NCBI GenBank assembly: GCA_029781115.1
Contig: JAKOXG010000011.1
Location: forward strand, 62,001-126,000
Direction of reading: 5' to 3'
DNA length: 64,000 bases
DNA from: Candidatus Cloacimonadota bacterium
GTDB taxonomy: Bacteria > Cloacimonadota > Cloacimonadia > Cloacimonadales > Cloacimonadaceae
A program made the translations under genes and the position numbers. The notes beneath the pieces were generated by a model. It was not told the origin of the DNA. It saw only the letters and a program-made list of their open reading frames with translations, and ran no database searches. Shown here in pieces: positions 26,412 to 37,013 of the stretch (the first letter of the stretch is position 1; each line of letters starts with the position of its first letter).

Positions 26412-29400
26412 CTATTGCATCAGAATCATCTTGGAGGTCTTGCGGTATCCGGGTGCGACCATCTTCAGCAGATAGACACCACTGGAGATGCTGCGCCCAC
26501 GGTCATCTTTCGCATCGAAGATCATCTTATAATGGCCGGTAATCTGTTCTTCATCCACCAAGGTTCTCACCAATTGGCCTTTGATGTTATAGACTTCCAG
26601 CTTCACCCTGCCGGGTTCCTTGATGCTGTAACTGACGGTTGTTTCAGGGTTGAAGGGGTTGGGGAAGTTGCCGTTGAGGGTGGTAGCCAGCACAGGAATC
26701 ACGGGATCATCGCTATCCGTTTGCGTCATCACAAAGTTCACGGTGGTGTTTTCGCCCTGGCTGACCAGCACATTCTCCACAGTCAGTGTGTCAAAGCCCG
26801 CGGCGATGGCGGTCACATTGTGATACCCAACACGGACTAAGAGGGTGTATGCTCCGATAGTGTTTGTGGTGGTAGACACGGTTCCGTTGGTCACGGTAGC
26901 GCCGATGATACCGGTGTTGTTTTGACGTCTCACGGTTCCCACTATCATGCCCATGGCTATGTCCTTGTTGAGGATGTTGGAGAAGCTGGCAACGGAGGTG
27001 ACACCGTTGGTGTAGATGGCTTTGACAGCCCAGCGGTAGTCTCCATTGGGAAGCGGATCCCAACCGGTATCAGCAAAGCTGAGGTCACTGATGGCTTCAT
27101 CGGTCAGAAGGACCCATGAAGCTTCATTTTGCTCCTGTCCCACCTCCAACCTGTAGACCGTGTAACCGGTGAGCACCCTGGGATTATGGCGCGTGTAGCC
27201 GACCTCGTTGGGACGCGGCAATCTGGGCTCGACGCGGCTGGCAGCACCTTCCTCCACCAGGCGTGATCTGGCTCTGATGGGTGCGGTGCCGAAAGCCTGG
27301 CGCTGAAGCTCAGGCCTGCTTGCGGATACGACGCTCATCTCATCCAGGTCAAAATGCACTTTGGCAGTGCTGTTGCCGATGTAGACGTTATCTATGAACC
27401 AGAAGTAATAGAGGCCTGAGTATTCAGGTCCATCTATGGCGTGGAAGGCAATCTTGATCTGGTTGCCGGTATAGGCGCCGAGGTCTACGGTGATGGGCGA
27501 GGAATATTCGTTCCAGCCGCCGGTTTGTGCGGAAGCATCCCAGAGGACTGTCCAGCTGCTGCCATTGTCTGTGGACACCTTCACGTAATAGTGATCACCG
27601 GCATCGGATCCGAGGAAGACGTAGCTGTCAAAGCTGAGATAGGCATTGGGCGGGCAGTTGAAGGGAGGTGTGATCAGCCACTCGTCCTGGTGGTTGTAAT
27701 CCCAGTAAAAGCCCGCTTGGTATTCACCCTCGGTGGGCGTGATATTGTCACCCTGCACGGTGAGCGCACCTACCCTGCACCAGGTGGGATAGAGACCCAG
27801 GGCATTGGGTGGGCCATTGTTGGTAATGGTTTGAGTCCAGCCATCAGGCGGAAATTCGGCACTTTCAAAGCTCTCGACGATTTCCAGAGCGTTGGGATCC
27901 GGAGCCAGCCAAGTGACGTTCACAATGTCGCCGATGGTGTTTACTTCAGCAGTCACACTCACGGGAGCGTAAGCCACTTCGCTGAGAGTGATCTCGCCCA
28001 TGTCGTAGTTTGTGGTGCCCACGATCACCTGACCATTCAGCGAAGAATAGCCGGCTGCACTGATATTGTAATCGTAGGTATGATCGGCAAAGACGTTGGG
28101 GATGATGAAGGCGCCCGCAGCGTTTGTATTTGTGCTGTAGGGCTCATAACCCGCAAGCTGGATCAGAGCTCCGGAGATTCCGGCGCCCGTATCGCTGGCT
28201 AAGATGGTTCCCGTCACGTTCACTTGCGGCAGGAGTTGCAGGGTCACGTCGATGGTGAGCTCATCGTCTTCTTCCAGCACGACGGTCTGCGTGTGTTCAT
28301 AGTAGCCATGCGCATTGAAGGCGAGGGTGTAGGTCTCCGGCAGGACGTTGATCAGCTGGTATTGTCCAGCTGCGTTGGTGGTGGTGCTGTATACGTTTTG
28401 GTTGAGGGTGACAGACACGCCGCTGAGGGGTTGGTTATTTGCACCCGTCACAGTTCCGGAGATGTGACCCACTCCGCCTGGAATCACCATGAAGGTAGTC
28501 ATGGGAAATTGACCTGAGAGGGTTCCGGCAGGAGGATTGGCGGGGTCGTAGGTTTCAGAGTCTGCAAAGACGTTTCTGCTGCGGTCACTTCCCACGGTTT
28601 GCGCCTTGAAGTAGTCGCTGGAGGAATAATAACTCGTATCTGTCCTGTGAACCATCAGCACTAAGTTGCCGCCATCCAAATACATATAGGGCTCATTGAA
28701 CACAATGCTGATGGTATTTTCTCCACTGGGGAAGTCCACCGGGCCTTCGTGGACCAGGGTGAGCTGTGTGGAGGGGATATAGCCATCAGCCAGGTTGGCT
28801 TGTGTGGTGGTGCCCAACCAGATGGAGATGGGCAAGCCCACCAGGTTGCTGTTGAAATTGTTATAGAACTTCAGGCCGGTGATTTGCCCGATAAATCCGC
28901 CCAGCTCATCCGGAAAGTATAGGGTTTGGAAGAGTGAGTTTTTCCACCACATATCCACGGGTATGCGTGCGTTTTCGGTTCCCTCACCCACCGTAACTGC
29001 AAAAACTCCCGCAGGATTGACCATGAGGTTGAAGGGTCGGGTGGTGTTGTTGGTGGGGATTTGGTCGCCGGTCATTTCCACCTTTCCATAGATAGACATA
29101 CTGCCCTGGATGGTGGGTGCCCAGGGAACTTCCACTTCCAAAATCTGCTGGCTGTTGATGGCCGGTCCTGCCACGCTGGCAAGCTCCACGTTATCCGCCC
29201 CCATCAGCTTCACGGTGTAGGTATCCTGACTCTCTGTACCGGTGTTTTTGACACGGACGGTGTAAGTGCTGCTGACGCCCACAGTGGGTGAGGAGTTGCC
29301 GATGATGCTCAAGGCAGCCAGGTCATTTTCGATCATATCCCCGGTATAGAAGAAGGTAACCTGCGGGAATTGACCCGTAAGCGTCCCGGCCGGTGGGTTT

Positions 29401-30547
29401 TGAGGATCGTAGGGAGCACCATCGGAAATGGCATTCCGAGCCCTGTTGTTTCCCACCGTCTGACACTTGAAGTAGTTGGAAGGAGAATAGTAAGCTCCAT
29501 CCACGCGGTAAAACATCATCACCAAGTTTCCGCCCAGGTGCATATAGGGTGTTTGCAGGTTGATGAGGATGGTGTTATTTCCGGCCGGATAGTCCACGTT
29601 TCCATCGTAAACCAGAGTCAGATCATTCGCAGAGATATACCCTTCGGTGAGGTCTGTCCGGTTTGTGCTGCCCAAGTAAATCTGCGTAGCTCCATTGCCC
29701 GGAGCGACGGCAAACTGGTTGTAAAGAGCCAGAGAAGTGATGGTTCCCTGCGTAAAGCCTATTTCATCAGACATATACAGCGTCTGATAGAGCGAATTGC
29801 GCATCCAGAAGTCCATGGGAATGCGCGCAATCTCATTTCCTGCACCGATTGTAACAGCTTGCACACCTTCGGGTTGGATGTTCAAATCCAAGACGTTGGT
29901 CTGGTTGTTTTGTGCCAATTCGTCCCCAACCATTTCCACTTTGCCATAGATGGCGGCAGGGCCTGCCACGGTGGGAGTCCACGAGATCTCAACCTCGGCA
30001 GTCATACCGCTGTTTATGGGTGGGCCATTTACCACGGCAAGCTCAGTATCATTGGCTCCCATCAGCTTTACCTGATAGGTGTCCTGAGCGTTGCTGCCGT
30101 TGTTGCGCAAGCGAACGGTGTAGCTCGTCTCAATCCCAACCGTGGGCGTGAGGTTGCCTGTAAGGCTCAGGGCTCCGATGTCGTCTTCAATATCCGAAGA
30201 GATGTGCATCATGATATTGGGCAGATTGGCGTTTGTGCTCCCGCTTTCTGTAGGTTCACTGCTATCCTGATACCAAAACTGATGCATTTGACCGAGAGCG
30301 CTTGTGTATTTGAAGGTGTGACCGCTACCTCCACCGCCGCCACCGTAGTTGCTTTCCACGGCAATGATCAAGCCTGCACCGTTGTAGGCAAAGGGTGTAT
30401 CAAATTGGAATATATTCCAGCCCAAGGTGTTAGGTGTGAAGGTGCCTTCTTTGAGCATGGTCGCACCATTGGTGAAATCCTGCCAGGTTTGAGCGGTCAA
30501 GGTAGTTTCATTGGTATTCTTGGCCCAAATCTTGTAAGGAATGGGGG
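26412..30547 (-). CDS. Giant secreted adhesin-like protein, C-terminal part after frameshift
   Basis: About 1,378 codons that continue the frame broken near 30543-30548. Order: end of a beta module; CARDB-like Ig repeats (SLTGNLTPTVGIETSYTVRL and IGNSSPTVGVSSTYTV, each followed by a jelly-roll-like EIGFTQG or DELGG module); two carboxypeptidase-regulatory-like repeats (ISGTVTGANNQPLSGVSVTL, VTGTILASDTGAGISGALI); a cleaved-adhesin-type domain (SFESAEFPPDGWTQT, WLITPPFNCPP); FN3; a third regulatory repeat; and a C-terminal FlgD/T9SS-type sorting domain with GNFPNPFNPETTVSYS, YNIKGQLVRTL and SSGVYLLKM. Probably cell-surface or secreted. An ATG at 30684-30686 opens this frame, but its first 46 codons are out-of-frame shadow. 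Confidence 0.85.
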
Positions 30548-33324
30548 GTGTTGGTGGTGTTGGCACAATCCCAGCCCACCATGGTGATAGCACCCACCAA
30601 GCCGATCTGATCCACTGTGTAGAGAGCGGCGGAACGCTCATAACCCCAGGTGGTGCCGAAAGGCTGTCTTTGTGTTTGGATGCCATCTCCTATGATGACA
30701 GTGCCGGCGGGTAAGACGTCGGCAGTCAAGGCCACATCATGGTTTTGCCCGTCATAAACCACGCGCAGTGTGGCGGTAATTTCACCTGCGGTAGTTCCTG
30801 TCACCGTTACCGGGATATACACATATTGTCCGGGAGTCAAAGCCGCGGGCAGGTTTGTATCATCCAGTGAGAACTGATCCGCATGGGTGCCGATGAAGCT
30901 GAAATCGCCGGCGCCCAGGTTCAGCGTTCCGCTACCCGTATTGGTAGCCATCACGGTAAGCGGGCTGGCGGGCTCTCCATACATCACCAAGCCAAAGTTT
31001 AGAGCTGCGGGTGAAAGCCTCAATACAGGAGTGGTGGGCAAATCTCCAAACTGGATCAGGATATTGGGATATGCAGCCACCAAAGTTCCGGTGGGAGGTT
31101 CGATGGGGTCTGGATTGGTGCCATCGCTATAGTAGCGAATACTGCGATTGACATCCGGGGTGGGCGTGGTATAGAAGAATCGACCACTGCCATCGTAGGA
31201 AGGCGTGTTTTCATCCACGGCAATCAACAGGTTATCCGTGTTGTTGTAGGTAAATGGCATATCCAATTCGATCTCTATCCAGCCAGCCTCAGCAGGGATA
31301 TTCAGATGCCCCTCAAAGACCTGTATCAATTCACCCACGGGAACCCAATCCGTATTATTGCCAAACTCATTCCTCTGCACATGACCCATATAGATCACCC
31401 AATCGCTGGTATTGGTTCCCACGCCCGCACCATTCCAGTAGTAGGAGATGCGTTCAATGCGCTGGTTGCTGAGGTTGATTTCAGATTGCAGGAAGATGCT
31501 CTGCGTGTAGCTGTAGCCATAAAAGGCGTTGACGGGCAGCATGTTATGCGCTGTGCCGTTTCCTATCAGGACAACGCCGGGGGCTAACACGTTGGCAGTC
31601 AGAGCCACATCATGGTTTTCTCCATTGTGAACCGCACGCAGGGTGGCGGTAATCTGACCTTCGGTAGTCCCTCTCACCGTCACCGATATCTGCACGTTCT
31701 GCCCGGGTTGCAGGGCAACGGGCAGGTTTACGAGATCCAGGGAAAACTGATCCGCATCGTCACCCACGATGCTGAAATCGTTTGCGCTCAGGTTCAAAGT
31801 CCCGCTGCCTATGTTGGAAGCCGTCACGGTAAGTGGGCTGGAGGAGGCATCATACATCACCTCACCAAAGTTTAGAGCCGGAGGTGAAAGCCTCAATACG
31901 GGAGTAGTCGGCAGCTCTCCAAACTGCATCATGATATTGGGATATGCAGCCACCAAAGTTCCACTGGGGGGCGAGTTGGGGTCTGGGTTGTTGCCATCGC
32001 TATAATAGCGGATACTGCGATTTACTCCCCCTGTGGAAGTGGAGTGGAAGTATTGACCGCTGCCGTCATAGTTGGGCGTGTTTTCATCCACGGCAATCAA
32101 CAGGTTATCCGTGTTGTTGTAGGTAAATGGCAGATCCAGCTCAATCTCTATCCAGCCGGCTTCAGCGGGGATATTCAGATGTCCGTTAAAGACTTGCACC
32201 AAGTCACCCACGGGAACCCAATCCGTGCTTTCCGTAAACTCGCTTCTCTGCACGTGACCCATATAGACCACCCAATCGCTGGTATTGGTTCCCACGCCCG
32301 CACCATTCCAGTAGTAGGAGATGCGTTCAATGCGCTGGTTGCTGAGATTGATCTCAGATTGCAGGAAGATGCTCTGCGTATAGTTGTAACCGTAAAAAGG
32401 ATTGACGGGCAGCCTGTTATTATCTGTGCCATTGCCGATTATGACACCTGAAGTGATGTTGAAGTTTCCGGTTGCAGAAGGAGGCGAAGTGCCGATGTTG
32501 TTTCGCGCCACCACATACCAAGTATGAGCTCCGTTAGCCAAACCGGTGATAGTATACTGAGTTGAATTCTGGTTTTCGCTCACCATGGTGCCATCGATAT
32601 ACACATCATAACCGCTGGCATCCGAGCTTCCATGCGGCAAAGTCCAGCGCAGAGTCTGTCCATTCATGATGGAGGCACCGTTTTCAGGGAAAACCAGCTC
32701 AGGCGCCATCGGGGCGGCGGTATCCGGAAACACCAATTGGATAGAGGCGATGCGGTTGACCACGGAATTGGCATTCGGTGGGTTGTTGACGTCAGCATCA
32801 TTTTGGTCGTTGTAATAATACATGCCCACGCTGCTATCGCTGGTAAAGCCGCCCCATCGGACAGAGCTGCTGTAACCGGGCGTATTTTCATGGATGGCAA
32901 CGAGTAAGTTGCTGGTGTTGTTGTAGGTGAAGGGCGTGTCTAAAGTAATCTCCATCCACTGTCCGGGTCCCGGAAAATTGTCGAGAACGCTGCCGGAGAA
33001 TACTTGCGTGAGGTTGGCAACAGGCTCCCAATCTGATGTAGATGAAAATGAAGTCCGGGTGGTATTACCCATGTAAATCACCCAATCATGGCAGTTGTCA
33101 AAAGCACCTCCCGAAGCACGATAAAACCTGATCTTCGAGATCGGCCCCTGGTAATTGATCTGAGCCTGTGTGTAGATCTGCTGGGTGTAGTTGTAACCGT
33201 ACCAAGTGTAAATCGGGAAATAATTGACTGTTTCCCCACTCCCTCCTACGGTGATCGTAAGTGCATTGAGGCCAACAAGTAGCCCCAGCGCAATCACTAC
33301 GAACAAGGACGTCAATCGCTTCAT
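30508..33324 (-). CDS. Giant secreted adhesin-like protein, N-terminal part
   Basis: 938 codons opening with a signal peptide (MKRLTSLFVVIALGLLVGLNA). Modules in order: a jelly-roll-like repeat with GYNYTQQIYTQAQI; an FN3 domain (PELVFPENGASIMNG); then two near-identical tandem pairs of a 200-residue module (GYNYTQSIFLQSEINLSNQR, AGWIEIELD, TYNNTDNLLIAVDENTP) and an ASPM/Hydin-like Ig module (LRLSPPALNFGEVMY). A fourth module (FGTTWGYERSAALYTVDQIG) is cut at GWDCANTTNTP by a frameshift in a C6 run. Beyond it the other frame restores homology (PYKIWAKNTNETTLTAQTW). The joined product would be about 2,304 aa. GGAGAG precedes the ATG. Confidence 0.88.
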   Translation of the reverse strand: MKRLTSLFVVIALGLLVGLNALTITVGGSGETVNYFPIYTWYGYNYTQQIYTQAQINYQGPISKIRFYRASGGAFDNCHDWVIYMGNTTRTSFSSTSDWEPVANLTQVFSGSVLDNFPGPGQWMEITLDTPFTYNNTSNLLVAIHENTPGYSSSVRWGGFTSDSSVGMYYYNDQNDADVNNPPNANSVVNRIASIQLVFPDTAAPMAPELVFPENGASIMNGQTLRWTLPHGSSDASGYDVYIDGTMVSENQNSTQYTITGLANGAHTWYVVARNNIGTSPPSATGNFNITSGVIIGNGTDNNRLPVNPFYGYNYTQSIFLQSEINLSNQRIERISYYWNGAGVGTNTSDWVVYMGHVQRSEFTESTDWVPVGDLVQVFNGHLNIPAEAGWIEIELDLPFTYNNTDNLLIAVDENTPNYDGSGQYFHSTSTGGVNRSIRYYSDGNNPDPNSPPSGTLVAAYPNIMMQFGELPTTPVLRLSPPALNFGEVMYDASSSPLTVTASNIGSGTLNLSANDFSIVGDDADQFSLDLVNLPVALQPGQNVQISVTVRGTTEGQITATLRAVHNGENHDVALTANVLAPGVVLIGNGTAHNMLPVNAFYGYSYTQSIFLQSEINLSNQRIERISYYWNGAGVGTNTSDWVIYMGHVQRNEFGNNTDWVPVGELIQVFEGHLNIPAEAGWIEIELDMPFTYNNTDNLLIAVDENTPSYDGSGRFFYTTPTPDVNRSIRYYSDGTNPDPIEPPTGTLVAAYPNILIQFGDLPTTPVLRLSPAALNFGLVMYGEPASPLTVMATNTGSGTLNLGAGDFSFIGTHADQFSLDDTNLPAALTPGQYVYIPVTVTGTTAGEITATLRVVYDGQNHDVALTADVLPAGTVIIGDGIQTQRQPFGTTWGYERSAALYTVDQIGLVGAITMVGWDCANTTNTPHSLQDLGQEYQ

Positions 33325-33541
33325 GATTCTCTCCTTTATTTGTTTGCTATATTTACTTTCCGGTGCAAAGCCGGTTAAGGCTCCGCATCCGATCTATAAT
33401 CTCGCGGCAAAGCCGGGGTTTACTCAAATAAAGTTGAGTCCAAATACTGCTGCGCCAACCAATTGAATCTCCGTATAGTTAGAGGACTTTTATGTCGTCC
33501 CCGTCACTAAACTCCATGGTCAACGCAACACGACCGATCCC

Positions 33542-33570
33542 AATATTTTATATCTTTAACCTCAAGTCAA
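33542..33570 (-). promoter_or_regulatory. Possible promoter of the giant adhesin
   Basis: On the minus strand TTGACT (complement 33565-33570), a 17-nt spacer and AATATT (complement 33542-33547), about 220 nt before the ATG. The rest of 33325-33631 shows nothing further that I can support. Confidence 0.4.
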
Positions 33571-33631
33571 GAACTATTTTGTTAAATATTTACCTCTGCA
33601 ACAGTTAGGAGTTATCTATCTTGTTATTTAT

Positions 33632-34810
33632 CTACAGTCTTAGCATCCTTGTGGTGAAACATCGTTCTCCCACCTGCGCCCGCACCAGGTAGACGCCGGC
33701 AGGCAGATCACGCCCATCAAAGCTGATGTTGTAGCTTCCGGAGCTCTGGGCTTCATCCTTCAATTGCCGGATCAGCTGCCCCCTGAGATTGTAGACCGCT
33801 ATCTTTACCCGGGCGGCTTTGGGCACCTCATAACTTAGCGAGCAAGCCTGTTTGAAGGGGTTGGGCGCCACGCTCAGGAGCGGGACCGGCGCCGGCTGCA
33901 CCTGATCATCCGCAGAACCCGGATTTGCCTGCATGGTAAAATCCAGCACCAGATCGTTGACGCCATCCAAAGTGATGGTGTCCGTGATGTCATGATAGCC
34001 TTCCAGCCGCACCAATACTTGATATTCGCCAGGCCACATGCCGGTAAATTCATAGTAGCCATACTGGTTGCTGGTGGTTTCAAATGCCCCTTTATTGAGG
34101 CTGATCAACGCACCTTCAAGCCCTTGTCCGGCTTCATTATAGACCACACCGCTGACCATGGAATCATAGCTCAGTTCCATCAACAGGCTGATCTTGGGAT
34201 ATTGGCTGCCATAGTATGCCCCTGCAGGCAGATTGGAGGGATTGATCTCTTCCGAATCGCTGGTAAAATAGCGGGTGCGCAGGCGCGTATCGCTCTGGGC
34301 TTTAAACTTGTCAGACATGCTGTAATGATCGTCGTCCATGGGTCTTAGCACCATCAACACCAGGTTGTAGGTGGCGTTGTATTGAAAAGGATTGTCCAGA
34401 GGGATGCTGATCGTGTGTTGTCCGCCGGGGAAGCTCACCATGCCATCAAAGACCGGAGTCAGATGCACGGTGGAAATCCAGTTGTCTGCCAGGCTGGAGA
34501 CGCGGGTATTGCCCATCCAGATGCGCAGGGGTTTATCCATTATCTCATTGCTGGTGAAGTTGTTATAGAGTTTGATGCTGTTGATCTGCATCGGTGTTTC
34601 CGAGATTTCTTGCGCATAATAGAGCACCTGGAAAAGCGAGGTGCGCCAGTAGAAATCCACCGGATTGCGCGCCAGTTCGTTGCCTTCGCCGATGGTGACC
34701 TCGGTCTCGCTCAAGCCGGCAGGCTTGTCAAAATTGGTTATATTGCCCCCATAAGCCAAGCTCATGCAGGCTATCACGGCTACCAAAGCCCATAAAAATC
34801 TGCTTCTCAT
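33632..34810 (-). CDS. Secreted protein with regulatory-like and T9SS-type C-terminal domains
   Basis: A 392-aa protein with a signal peptide (to about residue 21, SLAYGG). A jelly-roll-like module related to those of the neighbouring giant protein (GEGNELARNPVDFYWRTSL, LYYAQEIS) fills about 40-215. A carboxypeptidase-regulatory-like domain (VSGVVYNEAGQGLEGALISL) spans 216-290, and the C-terminal sorting-type domain has VAPNPFKQACSLSYEV, YNLRGQLIRQL and PAGVYLVRAQ. It reads as a short paralog of the 26-33 kb protein, probably secreted by the same route. AAGGAGG precedes the ATG. No enzymatic motif seen. Confidence 0.82.
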   Translation of the reverse strand: MRSRFLWALVAVIACMSLAYGGNITNFDKPAGLSETEVTIGEGNELARNPVDFYWRTSLFQVLYYAQEISETPMQINSIKLYNNFTSNEIMDKPLRIWMGNTRVSSLADNWISTVHLTPVFDGMVSFPGGQHTISIPLDNPFQYNATYNLVLMVLRPMDDDHYSMSDKFKAQSDTRLRTRYFTSDSEEINPSNLPAGAYYGSQYPKISLLMELSYDSMVSGVVYNEAGQGLEGALISLNKGAFETTSNQYGYYEFTGMWPGEYQVLVRLEGYHDITDTITLDGVNDLVLDFTMQANPGSADDQVQPAPVPLLSVAPNPFKQACSLSYEVPKAARVKIAVYNLRGQLIRQLKDEAQSSGSYNISFDGRDLPAGVYLVRAQVGERCFTTRMLRL

Positions 34811-35021
34811 CTTCTACCTCCTTGAGGTAATCCCGGCTTGGCGCTCCCAAGGAACAACCAGAGCCGTGTCGTTTTCATTTTTATGATCAGTGCTTCACTG
34901 TCTATCTGTTTCTACTCAAATTGGCTTGCACGTTTTAAACCATATTTCATACAAATGCATCAGACAAACCCTGCTTCAGATATTCTCCCCGCTCTTTTTC
35001 GCCCCCGCAGAGAGGCTTATC

Positions 35022-35335
35022 TCCCATGAAAATAGTAGGAGATTATAGCCGATATCCAACGGCAGAAAAAGCAGGCTCAAAATCAATATTTGATCCCTAT
35101 ATATAAAACAATAACCCAAAACTGCCCTTTTCGACCCCTCTCAAATGCCCATTTCATGCGGCTTGCCAACTCCGCCCCTGCTGCTCTCCTGCTCCTTGAG
35201 TAAGTAACGAGTAAGAAAGCAGGCAGTTAGGAGGCAGAGCCAAGCGGGAGAAAAAGCAGCCCTCGGAGGGTGGCCAACCACCGGCGAAAGTCAAATGTTT
35301 CGCAAACACCTTATTGTTGCAAATAAAATTAGCAC
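35022..35335 (+). repeat. Dispersed intergenic repeat, family B, copy 2
   Basis: Same block order as 7372-7682 and 49789-50104, in the same orientation: AATAGTAGGAGATT, GCAGGCTCAAAATCAATA, CCCAAAACTGCCC, TCAAATGCCCATTTCATGCG, CTGCTGCTCTCCTGCTCC, AAGAAAGCAGGCAGTTAGGA and GTTGCAAATAAA. It fills most of the gap 34811-35364. Nothing else is seen there apart from the terminator at 35365. Confidence 0.75.
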
Positions 35336-35364
35336 CAATCAGCGAGCTAAAAAAGGCGGGACAC

Positions 35365-35400
35365 AAAAAAAGCCGAGCCCGCATCAAACGGACCCGGCTT
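35365..35400 (-). terminator. Intrinsic terminator after ctpA
   Basis: Minus-strand AAGCCGGGTCCG pairs with GCGGGCTCGGCTT with small irregularities and is followed by seven T. It ends the long der-to-ctpA gene run. Confidence 0.88.
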
Positions 35401-35425
35401 CACGTCAATCATCAAACAATCTTTA

Positions 35426-37012
35426 TCATCTTGCGGCATGCGCAAACATCTCTTCCATGGTGCTGTATTTATCGAAGAGGTCGATCGCTGCCTGCAATTG
35501 TTTATCTTGGTCTATCGTGGCTTTGTAAGCTTCGTTGTCGCCATGTTTCTTGCGGATAAATTCGCTTTTGAGGGTGCTGCGGATGAAGGAGGTGGTGCTG
35601 TCCAGCTCTGCCGCTGTATACTTGATATTTTGCCCTTGCACGAAGGTGAGGAAGGAAGAGAGCATGCCATCATCCACCCGGAAGTCCTTGGAAACCTCGT
35701 AGTTGGGATGTTCCACCATGTAGTCCACGGTGAAGTTGAAGAAGGCGTTTTTGCGGCGCAGCTCGATGCCGAAGTTGCTGAGCAGGTCGCTTTGGATATC
35801 TATATCCGGTGTGATGCCTCCGCCGCCATACACCTTGCGTCCATTGACGGTGTAATAGATGTGTTCGTGGCTCTTGGCCTCGTCTTCTTTCTTTTCCTCT
35901 TCGCTCACTTCTTTGCCTTTGAGCAGTTTGTCGTTGAGCATTTTGTGGATGCAGCGTCCGCTCTTAATGTAATAGTATGAGGTAGTTACCTTGATGCCGT
36001 TGCCATTTACCAGCGGGAAGAGCTGTTGCACGCTGCCTTTGCCAAAGCTGGGTCTGCCCATCACCAAGGCCTTATCCCAGTCTTGGAGCGAACCGGCGAA
36101 GATTTCCGAGGCGCTGGCGGATGCTTCGTTGATCAGCACCACGATGGGGTAATTTCTCGCCCGGGTGCTGTATCTGGTGTAGTGTTGGCGGTTTGAGGAA
36201 GGGATGCGTCCCTTGGTTTCCACCACCAGCTTATCCTTGCCGATAAACTCGTTTACGGTGTCCACCGCTTGATCCAAGAGTCCACCGGGATTGGAGCGCA
36301 GATCCATGATCAAGCCCCTGATATTCTCCCTTTCCAAGTTGGTGAGTGCCTCCCGCAGCTCGGAGGTGGTATTTTCGTTGAATTGCGTGATGCGGATATA
36401 GCCCACGCCGTTGTCCAGCTTGAAGAAATAGGGAACGCTCTTGATCTTGATGATCTCGCGGATGATGGTAAAATCCATGGGTTCCGGGACGCCAGGGCGC
36501 GAAATGGTGATGGTGACTTGTGTGCCGACGTCGCCTCTCATGTATTTGATGGCTTCTTCGGTGCTGAAACCCACCACATTCTTGCCATCCACCTTGATGA
36601 TCCTGTCACCGGCGGTGATGCCCATGCGATAGGCGGGCGTGCCTTCAATGGGCGAGACCACGGTCACGTAGTCCCCATTTTTATCTATCTGTATACCCAG
36701 GCCTCCAAAGGCACCTTTGGTGGAGGTGGTAAAATCTTTAAACTCCTCTGCGGTAAAGTAGCTGGTATGCGGGTCTGTATCGCCGAGCATGCCGATGATG
36801 GCTGCTTTGATCAGGTCTTCGTCGTTGAGGTCTGTCACATAGTATTGTTTGAGTTTTTGCAGCACTTCCGTGAAGAGGCTGAGCTGCGAATAGATGTCCG
36901 TGCCTCTTTGATTTTGCGCAAAGGCTGCAGTTGCCGAGAACAACAGGACCCCGGCGAGTAACCACACGCCTGCGATGGTAATGAGAGCGGTTCTTTGTTT
37001 AGATGGCGTCAC
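35426..37012 (-). CDS. ctpA: C-terminal processing peptidase, S41 family
   Basis: A 528-aa periplasmic protease. A signal/anchor segment (about 8-32) precedes an N-terminal domain, a PDZ domain (GGLGIQIDKNGDYVTVVSPI to SRPG, about 97-175) and the S41 catalytic domain. Nucleophile Ser lies in NEASASASEIFAG and general-base Lys in SFGKGSVQQL, the Ser-Lys dyad of Ctp/Prc proteases. The C-terminal 170 residues are longer than the minimal CtpA and resemble the tail of Bacteroidetes-type S41 proteins. It cleaves protein C-termini in the envelope. It is the last gene of the block; tmk ends 1 nt upstream. Confidence 0.93.
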   Translation of the reverse strand: MTPSKQRTALITIAGVWLLAGVLLFSATAAFAQNQRGTDIYSQLSLFTEVLQKLKQYYVTDLNDEDLIKAAIIGMLGDTDPHTSYFTAEEFKDFTTSTKGAFGGLGIQIDKNGDYVTVVSPIEGTPAYRMGITAGDRIIKVDGKNVVGFSTEEAIKYMRGDVGTQVTITISRPGVPEPMDFTIIREIIKIKSVPYFFKLDNGVGYIRITQFNENTTSELREALTNLERENIRGLIMDLRSNPGGLLDQAVDTVNEFIGKDKLVVETKGRIPSSNRQHYTRYSTRARNYPIVVLINEASASASEIFAGSLQDWDKALVMGRPSFGKGSVQQLFPLVNGNGIKVTTSYYYIKSGRCIHKMLNDKLLKGKEVSEEEKKEDEAKSHEHIYYTVNGRKVYGGGGITPDIDIQSDLLSNFGIELRRKNAFFNFTVDYMVEHPNYEVSKDFRVDDGMLSSFLTFVQGQNIKYTAAELDSTTSFIRSTLKSEFIRKKHGDNEAYKATIDQDKQLQAAIDLFDKYSTMEEMFAHAAR

Positions 37013-37013
37013 T

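Noticed and set aside
27441-30587. Large plus-strand ORFs opposite the giant adhesin
   Set aside because: They mirror repetitive minus-strand codons and have no signal, domain or ribosome binding site.
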